NCBI GenBank assembly: GCA_001574975.1
Contig: KQ965776.1
Coordinates: 1-64,000 of the forward strand
Reading direction: 5' to 3'
Source of the DNA: Gonapodya prolifera JEL478
Taxonomy: Eukaryota > Monoblepharomycota > Monoblepharidomycetes > Monoblepharidales > Gonapodyaceae
Length of the DNA stretch: 64,000 bases
This document shows, piece by piece, positions 1 to 10,109 of the stretch (positions are counted from its first letter, which is position 1; the number at the start of each line of letters is the position of its first letter). The translations under genes and the position numbers were made by a program. Below the pieces are notes generated by a model that saw only the letters and a list, made by a program, of their open reading frames with translations, was not told the DNA's origin and made no database searches.

Positions 1-1222
1 ATGAAGTCGAGGCGGCAGGAACTCACGTGGTTTCGGTGGTGGTTGCACTCTCTCTGGAGAAGTGGAAAAGCAGAGAAAGATCGGACTCCGTGCTTTGTGA
101 TCCCGCTATTATGCCAAAAAACAATCTTACGTTGCACTTTCCGTTGTGGTTGATGTTGGGGTTTCGCTTTGGAGAAAGGGAATCGGTCAGGTGAGCTCCA
201 ACGCCGATATTGAGAGGGAGAGCGATTTGAAGACTCACGTTGTACTTTCCGTAATGGTGGTTGTGGTTTGTGGAGGTGGCTGTGTGGTACTGGTGGAGGC
301 AGTCTCACTTCCAAGGAATGCGAGATGACGGTCACATATGAGCCCCGTAAAGCAAGAGCAAGGGAATAAATTTAGCTTCTCACGTTTGGCTTTCTGTTGT
401 AGTTGGTAGAGGCCTGTAAATGGTTCAATTTCATTTTATCGTCATATCAGCAGCCATTGTCTTAATAAACGAGAGGGATATTCTCACGTCGTGGTTGTGG
501 AAAGAGTCGTGGTTGGTGGAACCGTCTGTGTTTCCGTGGTGGTGGTGGTGGTTGGTGGTGGTGGTGTTGGAATCGCCCTGGGATACAATCACGGAGGAGA
601 CGCTCCAGTGCAGTCATTGAGTGCGGATGTCATTAATGATTCTCCTTACGTTGTCGTGGTTGTATAGGTCGTGCTGGTGACATTGAGGGGGTGTGATTGA
701 CAAACATATCGAGGGAGTGCGTAGAAAAGTGTGTGCTCACGTCATTGGTGCAGGTTCGGTGGTTGTAAGACAATCTCTCGATGGGTCGAGCTCTGTCCAC
801 ACAATTTTTCTCGTTGGGAATACGCCGCATCCCAAACGAAACTCCATCTTATTGTTGGGGCCACATCGAAGATCTGCCCCAGGGTGAAAAAGACACGTAC
901 TTGTCGATTAGTATAAATCTAATGACAAAAAACCACGATAAAAATGTACTTGTGCCCCATATCCAGCCACCGGTATCACTGCAGAAGCAAGCGCTGACCG
1001 TGTCACCGGGGATTGGAGCGCCTGATGGGGCACGTCGTAAAAAAGGCATCAGTAAAGTTTACCGCAATCGAGTTTGGCGCGTCACTTACAAACACGACTG
1101 AAGTTTCCGGCCTTGCATTCATCGTTAGTGACGCAGATGCCCCCTGCTATCGGGTATTGGGCGCGTCCAGCGGCCGCAAAAAGACTCAGCAGAACCAATT
1201 GAAGGAGAAAAGAGCCGCGCAT
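1..1222 (-). CDS. Secreted Cys/Thr-rich protein A (3' end outside window)
   Basis: Spliced gene starting at 1222 and running off the left edge. Exon 1 (1222-1090) encodes a signal peptide (MRGSFLLQLVLLSLFAAAGR) and the start of a cysteine module. Exon 2 (1021-950) carries PIPGDTVSACFC then a W-x-W-G pair. Exon 3 (873-741) carries three more cysteines and ends in a threonine run. These join with compatible phases (1, 1, 2). Downstream are short Thr/Pro/Ser exons ending at donors near 649, 486, 382, 236, 128 and 24, reading for example ETPTSTTTESAT and TTTYTTTT. Protein B has the same layout and the same cysteine spacing, so A and B are paralogues. The likely role is a cell-wall or zoospore-surface mucin-like protein with a rigid O-glycosylated stalk; this is inferred from composition only. 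I recognise no named domain. Confidence 0.75.
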
Positions 1223-1959
1223 CGCGAAATACACGCGTCGGCGGAGGCTGATGGAGCGTTTTTGAGATCTGCCAGGGTAAATTCATGGCATTCAGGTAGT
1301 TCACCCGGTTCCCTGAGACACAATTACAAAGCGATGCATTACAACTTTCGTAGAATTTAGATCCGGATATGCTTCGATACAGCGAAGGAGACCGGCAAGG
1401 ACGACTCGAAGAGGACATAGTGAGCATTCGCCACGACCCTTGGAGGAGGAGGAAACTGGTGTTTGGGAATGGGTTAGAGAAGGAAAAAGAAATGGAACAC
1501 AATGTAGTTTTATATTTCTGCACATGTCCAGTCGGAAACGGTTCTAGCCTTTTCGGGAAAAGACACTGCCGGCCTGGGCTTCAGACACAGTGAGCAGATG
1601 ATCAATCCTCGCGTCATTTTCCCCTTCTCGGATACGCGGTTGCGCCGCGCCCGCTGTTTGACGCTCCTCTCCTCCGTATTGTTTTGTTTCGGGGTTCTCC
1701 CTGCGAACCCACATGCCCGAAACAAATTACAGCAGACAAATGACATCGAAAAAGGAAACACTAGACGGATGAACAACACAGGCCGCTGAAGAAGGACGAA
1801 GCTAGGCTCAGCAATGGCATGGAGCGGAGACGCAAGATTGGTTTTCGTTCCTGTGGACGTGTGAGGCAACTTCGTGTGGCGCTGTGCTTTGGTGAGGAAA
1901 GAGTTGACGGGTTCTTATTTTTGATGACTTTGTAAGGGAAGAGCTTCCGCAAACTTCAA
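1223..1959. other. Intergenic stretch between A and D1
   Basis: About 740 bases upstream of gene A. Several open frames on both strands are short, have odd composition and show no splice-consistent continuation, so I call no gene. The part next to 1222 presumably holds the promoter of A. I see no clear TATA element or repeat. Confidence 0.4.
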
Positions 1960-2768
1960 TGCAACACTTTGAGCGCGATTATACGACATGTATCAATTCT
2001 TTCCGCGAAGAGGGATCGCACGCGTTAAAGATGCTGCATCCCATTGTGTGCCATCATCGCTCTATCCTGATGTATATAATGTTGCCGCGACGACTTCTCC
2101 AGCCGCTTTTCCTGATTATAGAACCTATAGCAACATACAGGTGTTTCGATGTCATTCACCTCGAAATCGCCAGACTTTACTCCAAACTGTTGATACCTCC
2201 ACGCTCCAGAAAGGTATCGCAGTCGCCTCTTGGTTGAAATCTCAGACTTGGGCCCTCACGCTGTACTGCACATGCTGGTCAAATAGACACTTTCGGGGAA
2301 CGATTTTTTCTTGATGCGACCGTGCTGTGGGTACCAGCATCCGTCAGCTTAACTCCACGATACTATGAGCGGTGGGACTGGTATTGCTGGACCCACTGCA
2401 CGACGCATTCTTACTTTGTGATGGTGTGATGAGAAACTTGTTGCTCCCATAACACTTCAGGACCCCTTCATTCACACGCTTCTTTTGTCTTGCATCACTA
2501 GTCTTTTTTCGATATCTTGCCAAAGCGGAGAACCGTTTCCCATAGCCAGCGTGGTTTGGTTCGTGTCAAGTGGGTTGGGCTCTATCCTGCCACATCCATC
2601 TTGATTCGTTCGTGTGGTGGGTACCCGATTCCAGCAATAGTACTCAATAGAGTCTTGAAGACGTGTCACGCTTGTTCCAGAGCCCACTGCACGCCTCATA
2701 CCCGAGGGAAAAGGCCTCGAGTGGGACCGCCGTTGGTGCAATGAAACATAACAATCCAGCACGTCCAC
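1960..2768 (-). CDS. Unknown spliced gene D1 (paralogue of D2)
   Basis: The segment matches 9890-10661 over about 630 bases. Two stretches keep one reading frame in both copies while the DNA differs. One (about 2630-2510) encodes a segment beginning DSIEYYCWNRVPTTRTNQ and containing PNPLDTNQTTLAMGNGSPLW. The other (about 2195-2150) encodes FGVKSGDFEVNDIETP, matching FAAKLGDFKANGIKIL in D2. Within the first stretch about half the differences are synonymous third-position changes (for example CCC/CCA, ACC/ACT, CTG/CTA, GCT/GCG), which supports real coding. Exon borders, the start codon and the full protein are not resolved. I do not recognise the family. A short secreted or binding protein is possible given the neighbours. 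Confidence 0.45.
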
Positions 2769-2999
2769 CGCTCCTTCCTTTGCAACACGTTATGCAGCGC
2801 CAAGTCTTCATTGTGTACATCGAACAGAGATTCCGAGTCGTCAAAACCGCTTAATGGGTGGTTCCTGTTGTTTCATGGGCCCGGCAATTTACGTGCGAGG
2901 CCCATGATGTAAGAATGCGCATCCTTTGTTGGTAGTATTGCAGGAAGAACCATAACTGCACAGTTCCTCTGATTGAAAGCAGAAATCGGCCATCACGAG

Positions 3000-3257
3000 T
3001 CACGCAATCCATGTTTCATTAATGGCCCTTCCTGCCCCTGGGCAGAACTCACCCTGATGCATGCGTTTGCATTTACTGCTTGCTTTTTCCCTGCACCTGG
3101 GCCCGAAGCGGCATCGCTGTTCTGCCTCGCCGTGAGCAAAGGGGCAGGTGTCTCCGTTTCGGCACGTTCCACGCTCTTGGAAGTGCCGGCATATGACGGT
3201 ATTGCGTAGATGGTCTGCAGTGCTGCCCGTTTCTTGGAGCATTTGCAACGATCGCAT
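3000..3257 (-). CDS. CCCH zinc-finger protein, short
   Basis: An 85-residue frame starts at 3257. Residues about 22-40 form a C-x8-C-x5-C-x3-H finger (CRHFQERGTCRNGDTCPFAH). This is the arrangement of tristetraprolin/Unkempt-type RNA-binding fingers. A second, shorter cysteine/histidine cluster follows (CRFGPRCREKASSKCKRMH), then a further cysteine. A possible splice donor (GTGAG) follows the second cluster, so the end may differ and more exons may exist. A homologous but degenerate copy lies at 8500-8760. The gene sits between D1 and the far end of gene B. The likely role, RNA or nucleic-acid binding, is inferred from the finger only. Confidence is high for the finger and low for the exact ends. 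Confidence 0.6.
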   Translation of the reverse strand: MRSLQMLQETGSTADHLRNTVICRHFQERGTCRNGDTCPFAHGEAEQRCRFGPRCREKASSKCKRMHQGEFCPGAGRAINETWIA

Positions 3258-3401
3258 GGGAAAAGGGGGGGAGAAGGGAGCTGAGGGTTCATGTGGCCAT
3301 AGTCGCGGGAACCGAGTCCGTGATGTGTCCGTGATGTATCTAATTCGTACTTTTAGAAGTAGAAGCGCGAAACTACAAGCGCGAAGTTAAATTAGCTACT
3401 A

Positions 3402-3641
3402 TTGTCGTGGAAACCTTACTTCAGGCGTCTCGACACCGTGTACGATTACGAAGATAGGCTTCAAGATTTCAATCGAATTAAATCGTTCTTCAAAGACTTG
3501 CTGTACCGATACCGCCGAGGAACCCTAGAGGGAAAGGAGGGTCACGATGCAAATTGGAGAAACGAATTGATTCACGACTTACACTTGCTACACGTCCTGT
3601 TCACGAAAAGAAATGAGGTCAGTAAAGCACCAGGTTGTTGA
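3402..3641 (+). CDS. Possible hypothetical ORF of about 79 codons
   Basis: An open frame with mixed, protein-like composition (FNRIKSFFKDLLYRYRRG, then an His/Leu-rich helix-like stretch). It has no ATG at its left end, so it would have to be an exon or a fragment. It is one of the few plus-strand candidates in this block and ends just before the 3' end of gene B. I recognise no domain and see no homologous frame elsewhere in the window. It may be a gene remnant. Confidence 0.2.
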   Translation: MSWKPYFRRLDTVYDYEDRLQDFNRIKSFFKDLLYRYRRGTLEGKEGHDANWRNELIHDLHLLHVLFTKRNEVSKAPGC

Positions 3642-3661
3642 AAGTTGAACAAACAAAATTC

Positions 3662-6600
3662 TCACCAAGCAGCCCAATCTTGGTAGTCCTGCGCGGTCAT
3701 CTTGACACCCGTGCTAAATGCAGTGTAAATCGAGTCACAGCTACGAACGACAGTTGTTGCGCCATCGATCCCGCCCGGCCAGTCTAGCGCGTTGGTGAAA
3801 ATGCGTGTACGAGAAAAAATAATTAAGTCAACGGCGTGGTCCTGATCACGCCATAGGCTCCTCCCCACTCACATTTCGAGCACGACCAAGCTGACCAGTC
3901 GGCGAAGTCCTGTGTGGTCATGGTGGTTCCGGCAACGTAAGCTGCGTGGATGGTGTCGCACGTGCGAGTAGAGGGGGACGGAGGAGGACTGGAAGCGGAG
4001 CCGATACCATTAGGGAACCCTGACAAAAGCACGACGTGTTAAACAAAAGCAAGACAGGAAGTGGACTAAATTGTTTGTTATTCTCTCACAAGTTTTGCAC
4101 GACCTGCAGTCGGTGGAACAAGTGAGCGATCACAGAACGTGAGAATGCTGTGCATCAAAACATACCATGTACTCCAGTCGTTGTAGTCAGCGTCCGTCAT
4201 AGTTGCACCAGCAAGGTACGCGGCATAAATAGTATCGCAAGATCGAGCGACAACCGCGGTGGTTGTTTTGCTGTTTCCCAGAGGTCTTCGAAAATTCAAG
4301 CAAATGGTGTGATGGAAGCGACTTCGAGAGGAAGCGTGCCTCAACTCACGTCTTTGTGGTGGTCACGGTTCTTGTCTTTGTAATCGTGGCAGTTTTGGTG
4401 GACGTGATCGTCCTCGTCTTCGTGCTGGTTGCGGTTTTTGTTTTCGTGCTCGTTGCGGTTTTGGTGGGCGTGGCAGATGTCGTCTTGGTGTTGGTGGCCG
4501 TTTTGGTTGAAGTGACGCTTTTTGTTTTTGTAGACGTGGCGGATGTCGTCGGTGTTTGGGTCGCGGTTTTCGTAGACGTGGCCGTAACGGTCTTTGTGGT
4601 GGTGCCAGTTTTAGTGGCCGTGGCAGATGTCGTTGGTGTGCTGGTCGCGGTTTTGGTGGACGTGACAGAAGTCGTCTGTGTGCTGGTCGCGGTGTTTGTG
4701 GACGTGATGGTGGAGGTGGTTGAAGATATCGTTCCAAAATAAAGAGAGTGCGTTAAAGCGTTGGCGTACTCCATATTATTTCACGAACTTACGTGGTTGC
4801 GGTAGTTGACGATCTTTTTTGTTCGTCCACCAAACAAAAGCCGATATTTCTTGAGATGAGATATTGAAAGGAAGAGTGGAGTCAAAACTCACGATGTCTC
4901 CGCCGTGGTTGTTGCACTGTAGAGACAAAACGTAAGTCACCTAAATCGCGTAAGGGCAGAAAGGGCAAGATTTACCTTGTTGTGGGACTTTCGCATGTGG
5001 GAAGGTGGCATAAATAATAAGTCGAACTATCATTTGCCCAAGCTTCTAAACTACTCACGTCGCAGTCTCTGTTGCAGTTGCGGATGTCGTGGCCGTCTCT
5101 GTTGCTGTCGTGGAAGTTGTGGCCGTTTCTGCTGCTGTCGCGGAAGTTGTGAACGTCTCCGTTGCAGTTGCGGAGGTTGTGAACGCCTCCGTTGCAGTTT
5201 CAGAGGTCGTGGCCGTTTCTGACGTCGTAGCGGAGGTCGTGACAGTCTCCGACGTGGTTGCGGTGGACGTGAGTGTCTCTGATGTAGTCAGGGTGGACGT
5301 GACAGTCTCAGACGTGGTGGCGGTGGTTGTGGGTGTCTCAGACGTCGTTTCGGACGTCGTGACAGTCTCGCTTGTGGTCGCCGTGGTTGTCGGAGTCTCT
5401 CTGTGGAAATGGGCAACAGTTGTTTGGTGTTGGTGTGAAAATAGAAAAAGAATTCCAGTGGCATGGCTCAAACTCAACTGACGTTGTGGTTTCGGTGGTC
5501 GTCTGAGTCTCGCTTGTGGTCGCCGTGGTTGTGGGAGTTTCACTGCAGAAAAGTTGAACGTTGGAACGTTGGTTCGTGTTTGGACTTTGGTGCACAGAAA
5601 CCAAAACACCATCCCCAAACCCACGTCGTAGTCTCAGTCGTCGTNCGTTGGAACGTTGGTTCGTGTTTGGACTTTGGTGCACAGAAACAAAAAACCATCC
5701 CCAAACCCACGTCGTAGTCTCAGTCGTCGTCTGAGTCTCGGTGGTGCTCTCTGATGTAGTCAGAGTGGTCGTGGCAGTCTCTCTGTGGAAATCGGAGATG
5801 GACAAAAGTTGTTCGGTTTTGGCACGCACACGCACAAAAATCACACGGCGCTGCTCACGTGGTGCTCTCTGTCGTCGTGGCAGTCTCCGTGGTGGTCGCC
5901 GTCGTAGTCGGAGTCTCACTGGGACAGGGGCAGTCGGAAGTCGGAAGTCCGCAGTCGACGGTCGGCGGTCGGCATTTGAGATTACGAGTCAGAAAGAATG
6001 AGAAGAACCCCAGGATCAGAATTTTACGCACGTTGTGGTTTCGGTGGTTGTCTGAGTCTCGCTTGTGGTCGCCGTGGTTGTCGGAGTCTCTCTGTGGTGT
6101 TGGTGTGAAAATAAAAAAGAATTCCAGTGGCATGGCTCAAACTCAACTGACGTTGTGGTTTCGGTAGTCGTCTGAGTCTCGCTTGTGGTCGCCGTGGTCG
6201 TGGGAGTTTCACTGCAGAAAGTTGAACGGTGCAATGTTGGAACGTTCGTCATGTTTGGGGTTTGGTGGACAGAAACAAAAAACATGCCCAAACCCACGTC
6301 GTGGTCTCAGTCGTCGTCTGAGTCTCGGTGGTGCTCTCGGTAGTTGTAAGGGTCTCGGATGTGGTAGCGGACGTCGTGGGTGTCTCCGACGTGGTAGCGG
6401 AGGTTGTGGCTGTCTCTGACGTCGTAGCGGACGTCGTAGGTGTCACCGATGTAGTCGCGGTTGATGTGGGCGTCTGTGACGTGGTCGGGCTGCAAAATCA
6501 GAAGGTGTGCAATCGTGTTACAAAAGCGCACGCAGAGAGTTCTGCTTTTCTGCTCTCAAGTGGCAGGCGGCAGTCAGTTGGCACGACATGCCTTACGTTT

Positions 6601-7800
6601 GAGTCTTTGTGGTCGTGCTGGTGGTTGCGCTGGGTGTGGTGCAGAGAGGCGAGAGACGAGAAAGCGTTCAGCGTTGTACCAGACGTAGGAATCGAATATC
6701 AAGTATTGGCCACGCCACGCCATCCCATGTCTATCGGCTATCACTCACGTTTGAGTTTTGGTGGTCGTGCTTGTGGTTGCGCTGAATGGTTTGGAGACAT
6801 GGAGAATCCATTGAGAAAAGGGCACGGCACAGCACAGCGCGAAGCAGAGTAAGGTGTGTTGCTCACGTTGGAGTCTTCGTGGTCGTAGTCGTGGTCGCTC
6901 TGAATGGTTGGGAAGTAGAAAAAGCGAAAAGGGATGACGAAAATGGACAAGGAAAAGTCAGTCCGTGGACCGCTGTCCGGCCGCCGGCGTCTGTCCGCTC
7001 ACGTTTGAGTTTTGGTCGTCGTGCTTGTTGTTGCGCTGATTCGATTCGGTGGGAACAAGTTCAAATGGGGTGAGAAAGTGAGAATGAGAATAAAGTCGTC
7101 AGTATACCACATACGTTTGAGTTTTGGTGGTCGTGCTGGTTGTTTGACTGGTTTGGTTTGGTTGGGAAGAAGCGAAATGGGTTATGCAAAACGAACAGGA
7201 TTCATGAACCGTCGCTCCACGCCCTCACGTTTGAGTTTTCGTGGTCGTCGCACTTCAGGGCGGAAAAGAAGATGACGTTCGGGGAAAGGGTCAAGGGACG
7301 TGACCCTGGCGAAAGTGGCGCCGACGACTCCATGTACCGACTCACGTCTGAGTTTTGGTCGATGTCGTAGTCTTTGCACACGTTTGCACGGGAGAAACGT
7401 CCAGCCAGAAGTTGCCGCTACACTTGTATTGCAATTTCCCACTTGTGGAGCATTGCGCATCTTTATGGACATGATATGTCGAAATCTCCTCGTTCGAAGC
7501 ACAATCCGCCAGCAAGGGCCACTCACCCGAGCCCCAACTCCAGGATCCTCCTTGATTGCAAAAACATGCGCTGACGGTGTTGCCCGGAATCAGTGCACCT
7601 ACGTCAGGGTGTCACCACGCTTGCGGATGGCACGCCGCTGGCATGCGCGAGAATCTCGAGACAAGGTGCTCACAGTTGTTGTTTGAGCAGTCGCTGTCTG
7701 TTGTGCACACCCCGCCGGTGAGAGTTGTGCCTGCTTGTGCATTTCGCGCCAGGGCCACCGCGCCCACGAGGGCCACCACCGCGAGAGTCGCGCCACGCAT
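3662..7800 (-). CDS. Secreted protein B: Cys module, mini-exon Thr stalk, three DW modules
   Basis: Exon 1 (7800-7674) encodes a signal peptide (MRGATLAVVALVGAVALARN) and the first cysteines. It joins in phase to exon 2 (PIPGNTVSACFC homologue, ALIPGNTVSACFC, about 7610-7521) and exon 3 (7460-7346, three cysteines then TTTSTKTQT). A stalk of threonine-rich exons follows. Six mini-exons, 7252-7229 (24 nt), 7147-7115, 7035-7003, 6899-6867, 6781-6749 and 6629-6597 (33 nt each), encode variants of TATTSTTTKTQ. Longer exons follow (6489-6298, then 60-85 nt units to 5484, 5402-5059), then 4916-4893, 4813-4793 and about 4684-4350. Exons joined at phase 2 keep frame. The last three exons each carry C-D-[ST]-I-x-x-A-[YF]-x-x-G-x-x-M-T-x-x-D-[YF]-x-D-W-x-x-W; the final one stops at 3662-3664. 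Likely a stalked extracellular or wall protein. The start is fixed by the signal peptide shared with A. Sequence around N at 5645 is doubled, so the exon count is uncertain. Confidence 0.8.
4350..7252 (-). repeat. Tandem array of Thr-rich mini-exons and their introns
   Basis: The stalk of gene B is a tandem array at the DNA level. Each unit has an acceptor AG, a Thr/Ser/Glu/Lys-rich exon of about 21-85 nt or a fused multiple of it, and a GTGAG-like donor. Exons nearer the 5' end encode T-A-T-T-S-T-T-T-K-T-Q units (period of starts about 105-150 nt). Middle exons encode T-E-T-P-T-T-T-A-T-T-S-E-T units. Several intron sequences are also duplicated, such as the stretch before 5484 and before 6130. 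The array therefore grew by duplication of exon plus intron, with later fusion or intron loss giving the long exons at 6489-6298 and 5402-5059. Confidence 0.8.
5559..5731. other. Assembly join: near-identical direct repeat around a single N at 5645
   Basis: About 85 bases before the N (from 5559) recur almost unchanged right after it. They contain the same intron and the start of the same exon. A single unknown base at the junction of two copies of one repeat unit is what an assembler or gap-filler leaves when a tandem array is collapsed or bridged. The number of stalk exons here should not be trusted. Confidence 0.7.
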
Positions 7801-8499
7801 TGCGAATGTGCTCGTGCGTCGCGCTGGGTGTGCGATTGGTGGGTCGCCGGCGGAATGGACAGGAATCCGGTTCTGCGCGAGGGCGAATGCCAAAGCCAAG
7901 ATTGTTGCCTCCTTCCCGAGGAGCCTCGGCAAAACTGTGTCCCAAATTGGAATGGCCGAACGCCCCACAACTCTTTCCGAGGGCGTGGCGAGCGTTCGAG
8001 AATGTAATTGCACTTCTTTGATCATCGGGTGTGGAGGAGGAGAGTGGAGTTGCTGGGCACGCGTGAGTTGTGTTTCGAGGGTACAAAACGCGGCGACTGC
8101 CAGGCACCCACGTTCATCATCATCATCCGGGGATTTCTAACGTCCATGACAGTGGCGTGCCCTTTCGCGAGTTGTTGGAGATTGGCATCGCGTCCATATT
8201 CTCCCGATTTAATCCGTCCGGGTGTCCTGTCCACGACCTCCATGTGGATTCGACAAGCAGGGGCAGAAACAGCAGTTATGTGGTGTCTCGCCTCGCACGT
8301 TAGAAAAGTCAGGTAGAGAGATAACGTGCCGCCCTCTTGGTTGGGACAGGGTGACCGTCAACAAAAAGTCGTAGAGTCATCAACGTTTGGTTTGTATGTG
8401 ACGGACAACTCCCACAGGACTCTCACAGTGTCACAACATCCTCTGCTGATCTTGATTAAGGAGGAACCATAGCGGCACGGTTGCTTTGTTTACAAGAAG
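7801..8499. other. Upstream region of gene B
   Basis: About 700 bases between the start of gene B and the degenerate zinc-finger copy. Overlapping short frames on both strands have no splice-consistent or homologous support. It probably holds the promoter of B. I see no other feature. Confidence 0.35.
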
Positions 8500-8760
8500 A
8501 AATCGGTCACCGCCAGTCACACAATCCCAGTTCAACAGCGTCGTCCTTACCGCCTCCCACGGCACCTCGCCATCACGCACATGTATTCTTTGCCAGTTCT
8601 TCGTTTCTGGGGGCCCGAGAAACCGCCATCGCAGCCGAGACGTTGCTGGGAGCAGAGTGGTCTCCCAACCTTGGACCACTCGGCGCTCTTGAAAGTTCCG
8701 GGCGCCGGCACATGACGGTTTTGTGTCAACGACCTCGAAAATTGTTCGTTTTTTGGTGCA
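8500..8760 (-). pseudogene. Decayed copy of the CCCH zinc-finger gene
   Basis: The DNA aligns with 3000-3260, including the flank (a GAAATCGGYCAYCRCSAGTCAC-like stretch at about 8500 and 2985) and a run resembling GTCATRTGCCGGC...TTTCAAGAGCG. The frame matching CRHFQERGTCRNG reads CAGARNFQERRVVQG here. Cysteines two and three and the histidine of the finger are replaced, and small length differences break the match in other frames. A working finger cannot be read. It is a relic of the duplication that also produced gene pairs A/B and D1/D2. Confidence 0.65.
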
Positions 8761-8848
8761 TTTGGATGTAATCACGCGAGGGATCAGGGAATTTTGCGGT
8801 TGGAAGTGAAGTCAGGTTGGGGCACTTCATCGCTGCACCAACCACCGC

Positions 8849-9387
8849 TCAAATGAGCCCTTCCCACCCGTAGCACGAGATCCTCGATCCGCACGTACAC
8901 TCGAGAGCCGACACAAGACACGTGTCGTGGTGCTCGTTCGATCGTGAATGTGGTGCCGCTCCCATATCAACAATTTCTAGCCGAGCCGCTCCGTGACAGT
9001 GTGTGACGCCTCGACGCTGCACCTTGCTGGATCGACTACGTCCATTCCACCCACACTGTAGCCTGAAAGCTCGACCCATGAATCGTACGCCCCCGAGGTC
9101 TTGCGGCCCACCCAACCTCCCCCGAAAATGAATGCCGGACAGAAATTGCCCCTCCGCCAGGCACATCGCAAGGTACGTTGCGCGAGGAGTGCAGTTCCTG
9201 TTCAGCACATCGATCCGCGAGCTCCCCCGCCTTCGTCCAGGAAGACGGCATCTGGAAGATCGGGTGGGGTGAAGTGCGAATCGATCGTCTCGCGGTCTCT
9301 GGCCACCTCCCAATCTTGGCAAATTAAGCTCTTATTTGTTGTTGCTCCAGAAAAACATGCGACCAAAAAAAAGACGAGCTTAGGCAC
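8849..9387 (-). CDS. Possible small secreted protein C, not resolved
   Basis: From 9387 a frame starts with a convincing signal-peptide-like stretch (MPKLVFFLVACFSGATTN). It stays open for 61 codons with acidic residues and one cysteine near its end. Overlapping frames below it remain open to 9036, 8977 and 8849 and contain Cys/Gly/Trp-rich stretches. One such frame ends CLVSALECTCGSRISCYG. An intron or frame change must link them if this is one gene, and I could not fix it. It may equally be a decayed gene. Neighbouring duplicated genes for secreted proteins make a small secreted product plausible. Confidence 0.3.
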
Positions 9388-9427
9388 TGTTCAAAGCAAC
9401 ACTGTGACCGCGATTGTACGGTCGTCT

Positions 9428-10109
9428 TCAATTGGAGTAAACACTGCGTCCTGCGAGCATTGTCAACTCGGAAGTACCGCGACATATCGTTGGGAATAAA
9501 ATCGAGCATAAGCTGAAATAGGCATGACGCTTAGCCAGGGTGGGCTGGTGCGAAGCACTCATCAGTGTCCGATCCGTTTGGTGTTTGTGCGGCGCACCGC
9601 ATACATTCCTTACGCACGCTCGACACCGTTGTGCGGTGGGTTTCATCGTCTGACATCTCAGCACAATGTATGCAAAGATCACTCTGGCGTTGTTCGCGTA
9701 GCCACCGCACGATCCTAGCGTCCATGGGATGTCGTCAGGGGGGTGCGGAAGCGACATATCCTTGGCGGCTAAAACCCGTTGCTTTGTTTCCAATTATACA
9801 CGCACACACACCGAATTATCGCACTAAGTCGAGATCTTGGTGAAAATTCTGGTTTTGGGTTGCACACCCAACACATAGCGGTGATTCTGTTGCTCAAGGC
9901 TGTTGATCCCACACGCATGAAGACTTGTGCAGTGGCTCCCAACGTTTGGAATACACCGCAAAGTATGTCCAGAACTCTCGGGCATGGTCGTCGTACCCAC
10001 CGCATGCTTCTAGCGTCCATGGGATGTCATCGACATTACCAGTATTTTGATGCCATTCGCCTTGAAGTCGCCCAACTTTGCTGCAAATTACCATTCCCCG
10101 CGCGCTCAA
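9428..10109 (-). repeat. Internal duplication within D2 (9570-9735 and 9890-10030)
   Basis: Two segments share the core ATCCCATGGACGCTAG plus nearby TGCGGTGG, and the same frame reads DDIPWTLGSCGGYANNAR in one and DDIPWTLEACGGYDDHAR in the other. Outside this core they are strongly diverged. They may be duplicated exons of D2 or a partial tandem copy of its 3' part. The frame 9793-9428 continues with further cysteines, but its status as coding is uncertain. Confidence 0.35.

Noticed and set aside
4263-4742. Long plus-strand frame rich in Val (and similar ones at 5089-5481 and 6328-6852)
   Set aside because: It is the antisense reading of the Thr-rich exons of gene B; ACN/ACG repeats read backwards give Val-rich peptides.
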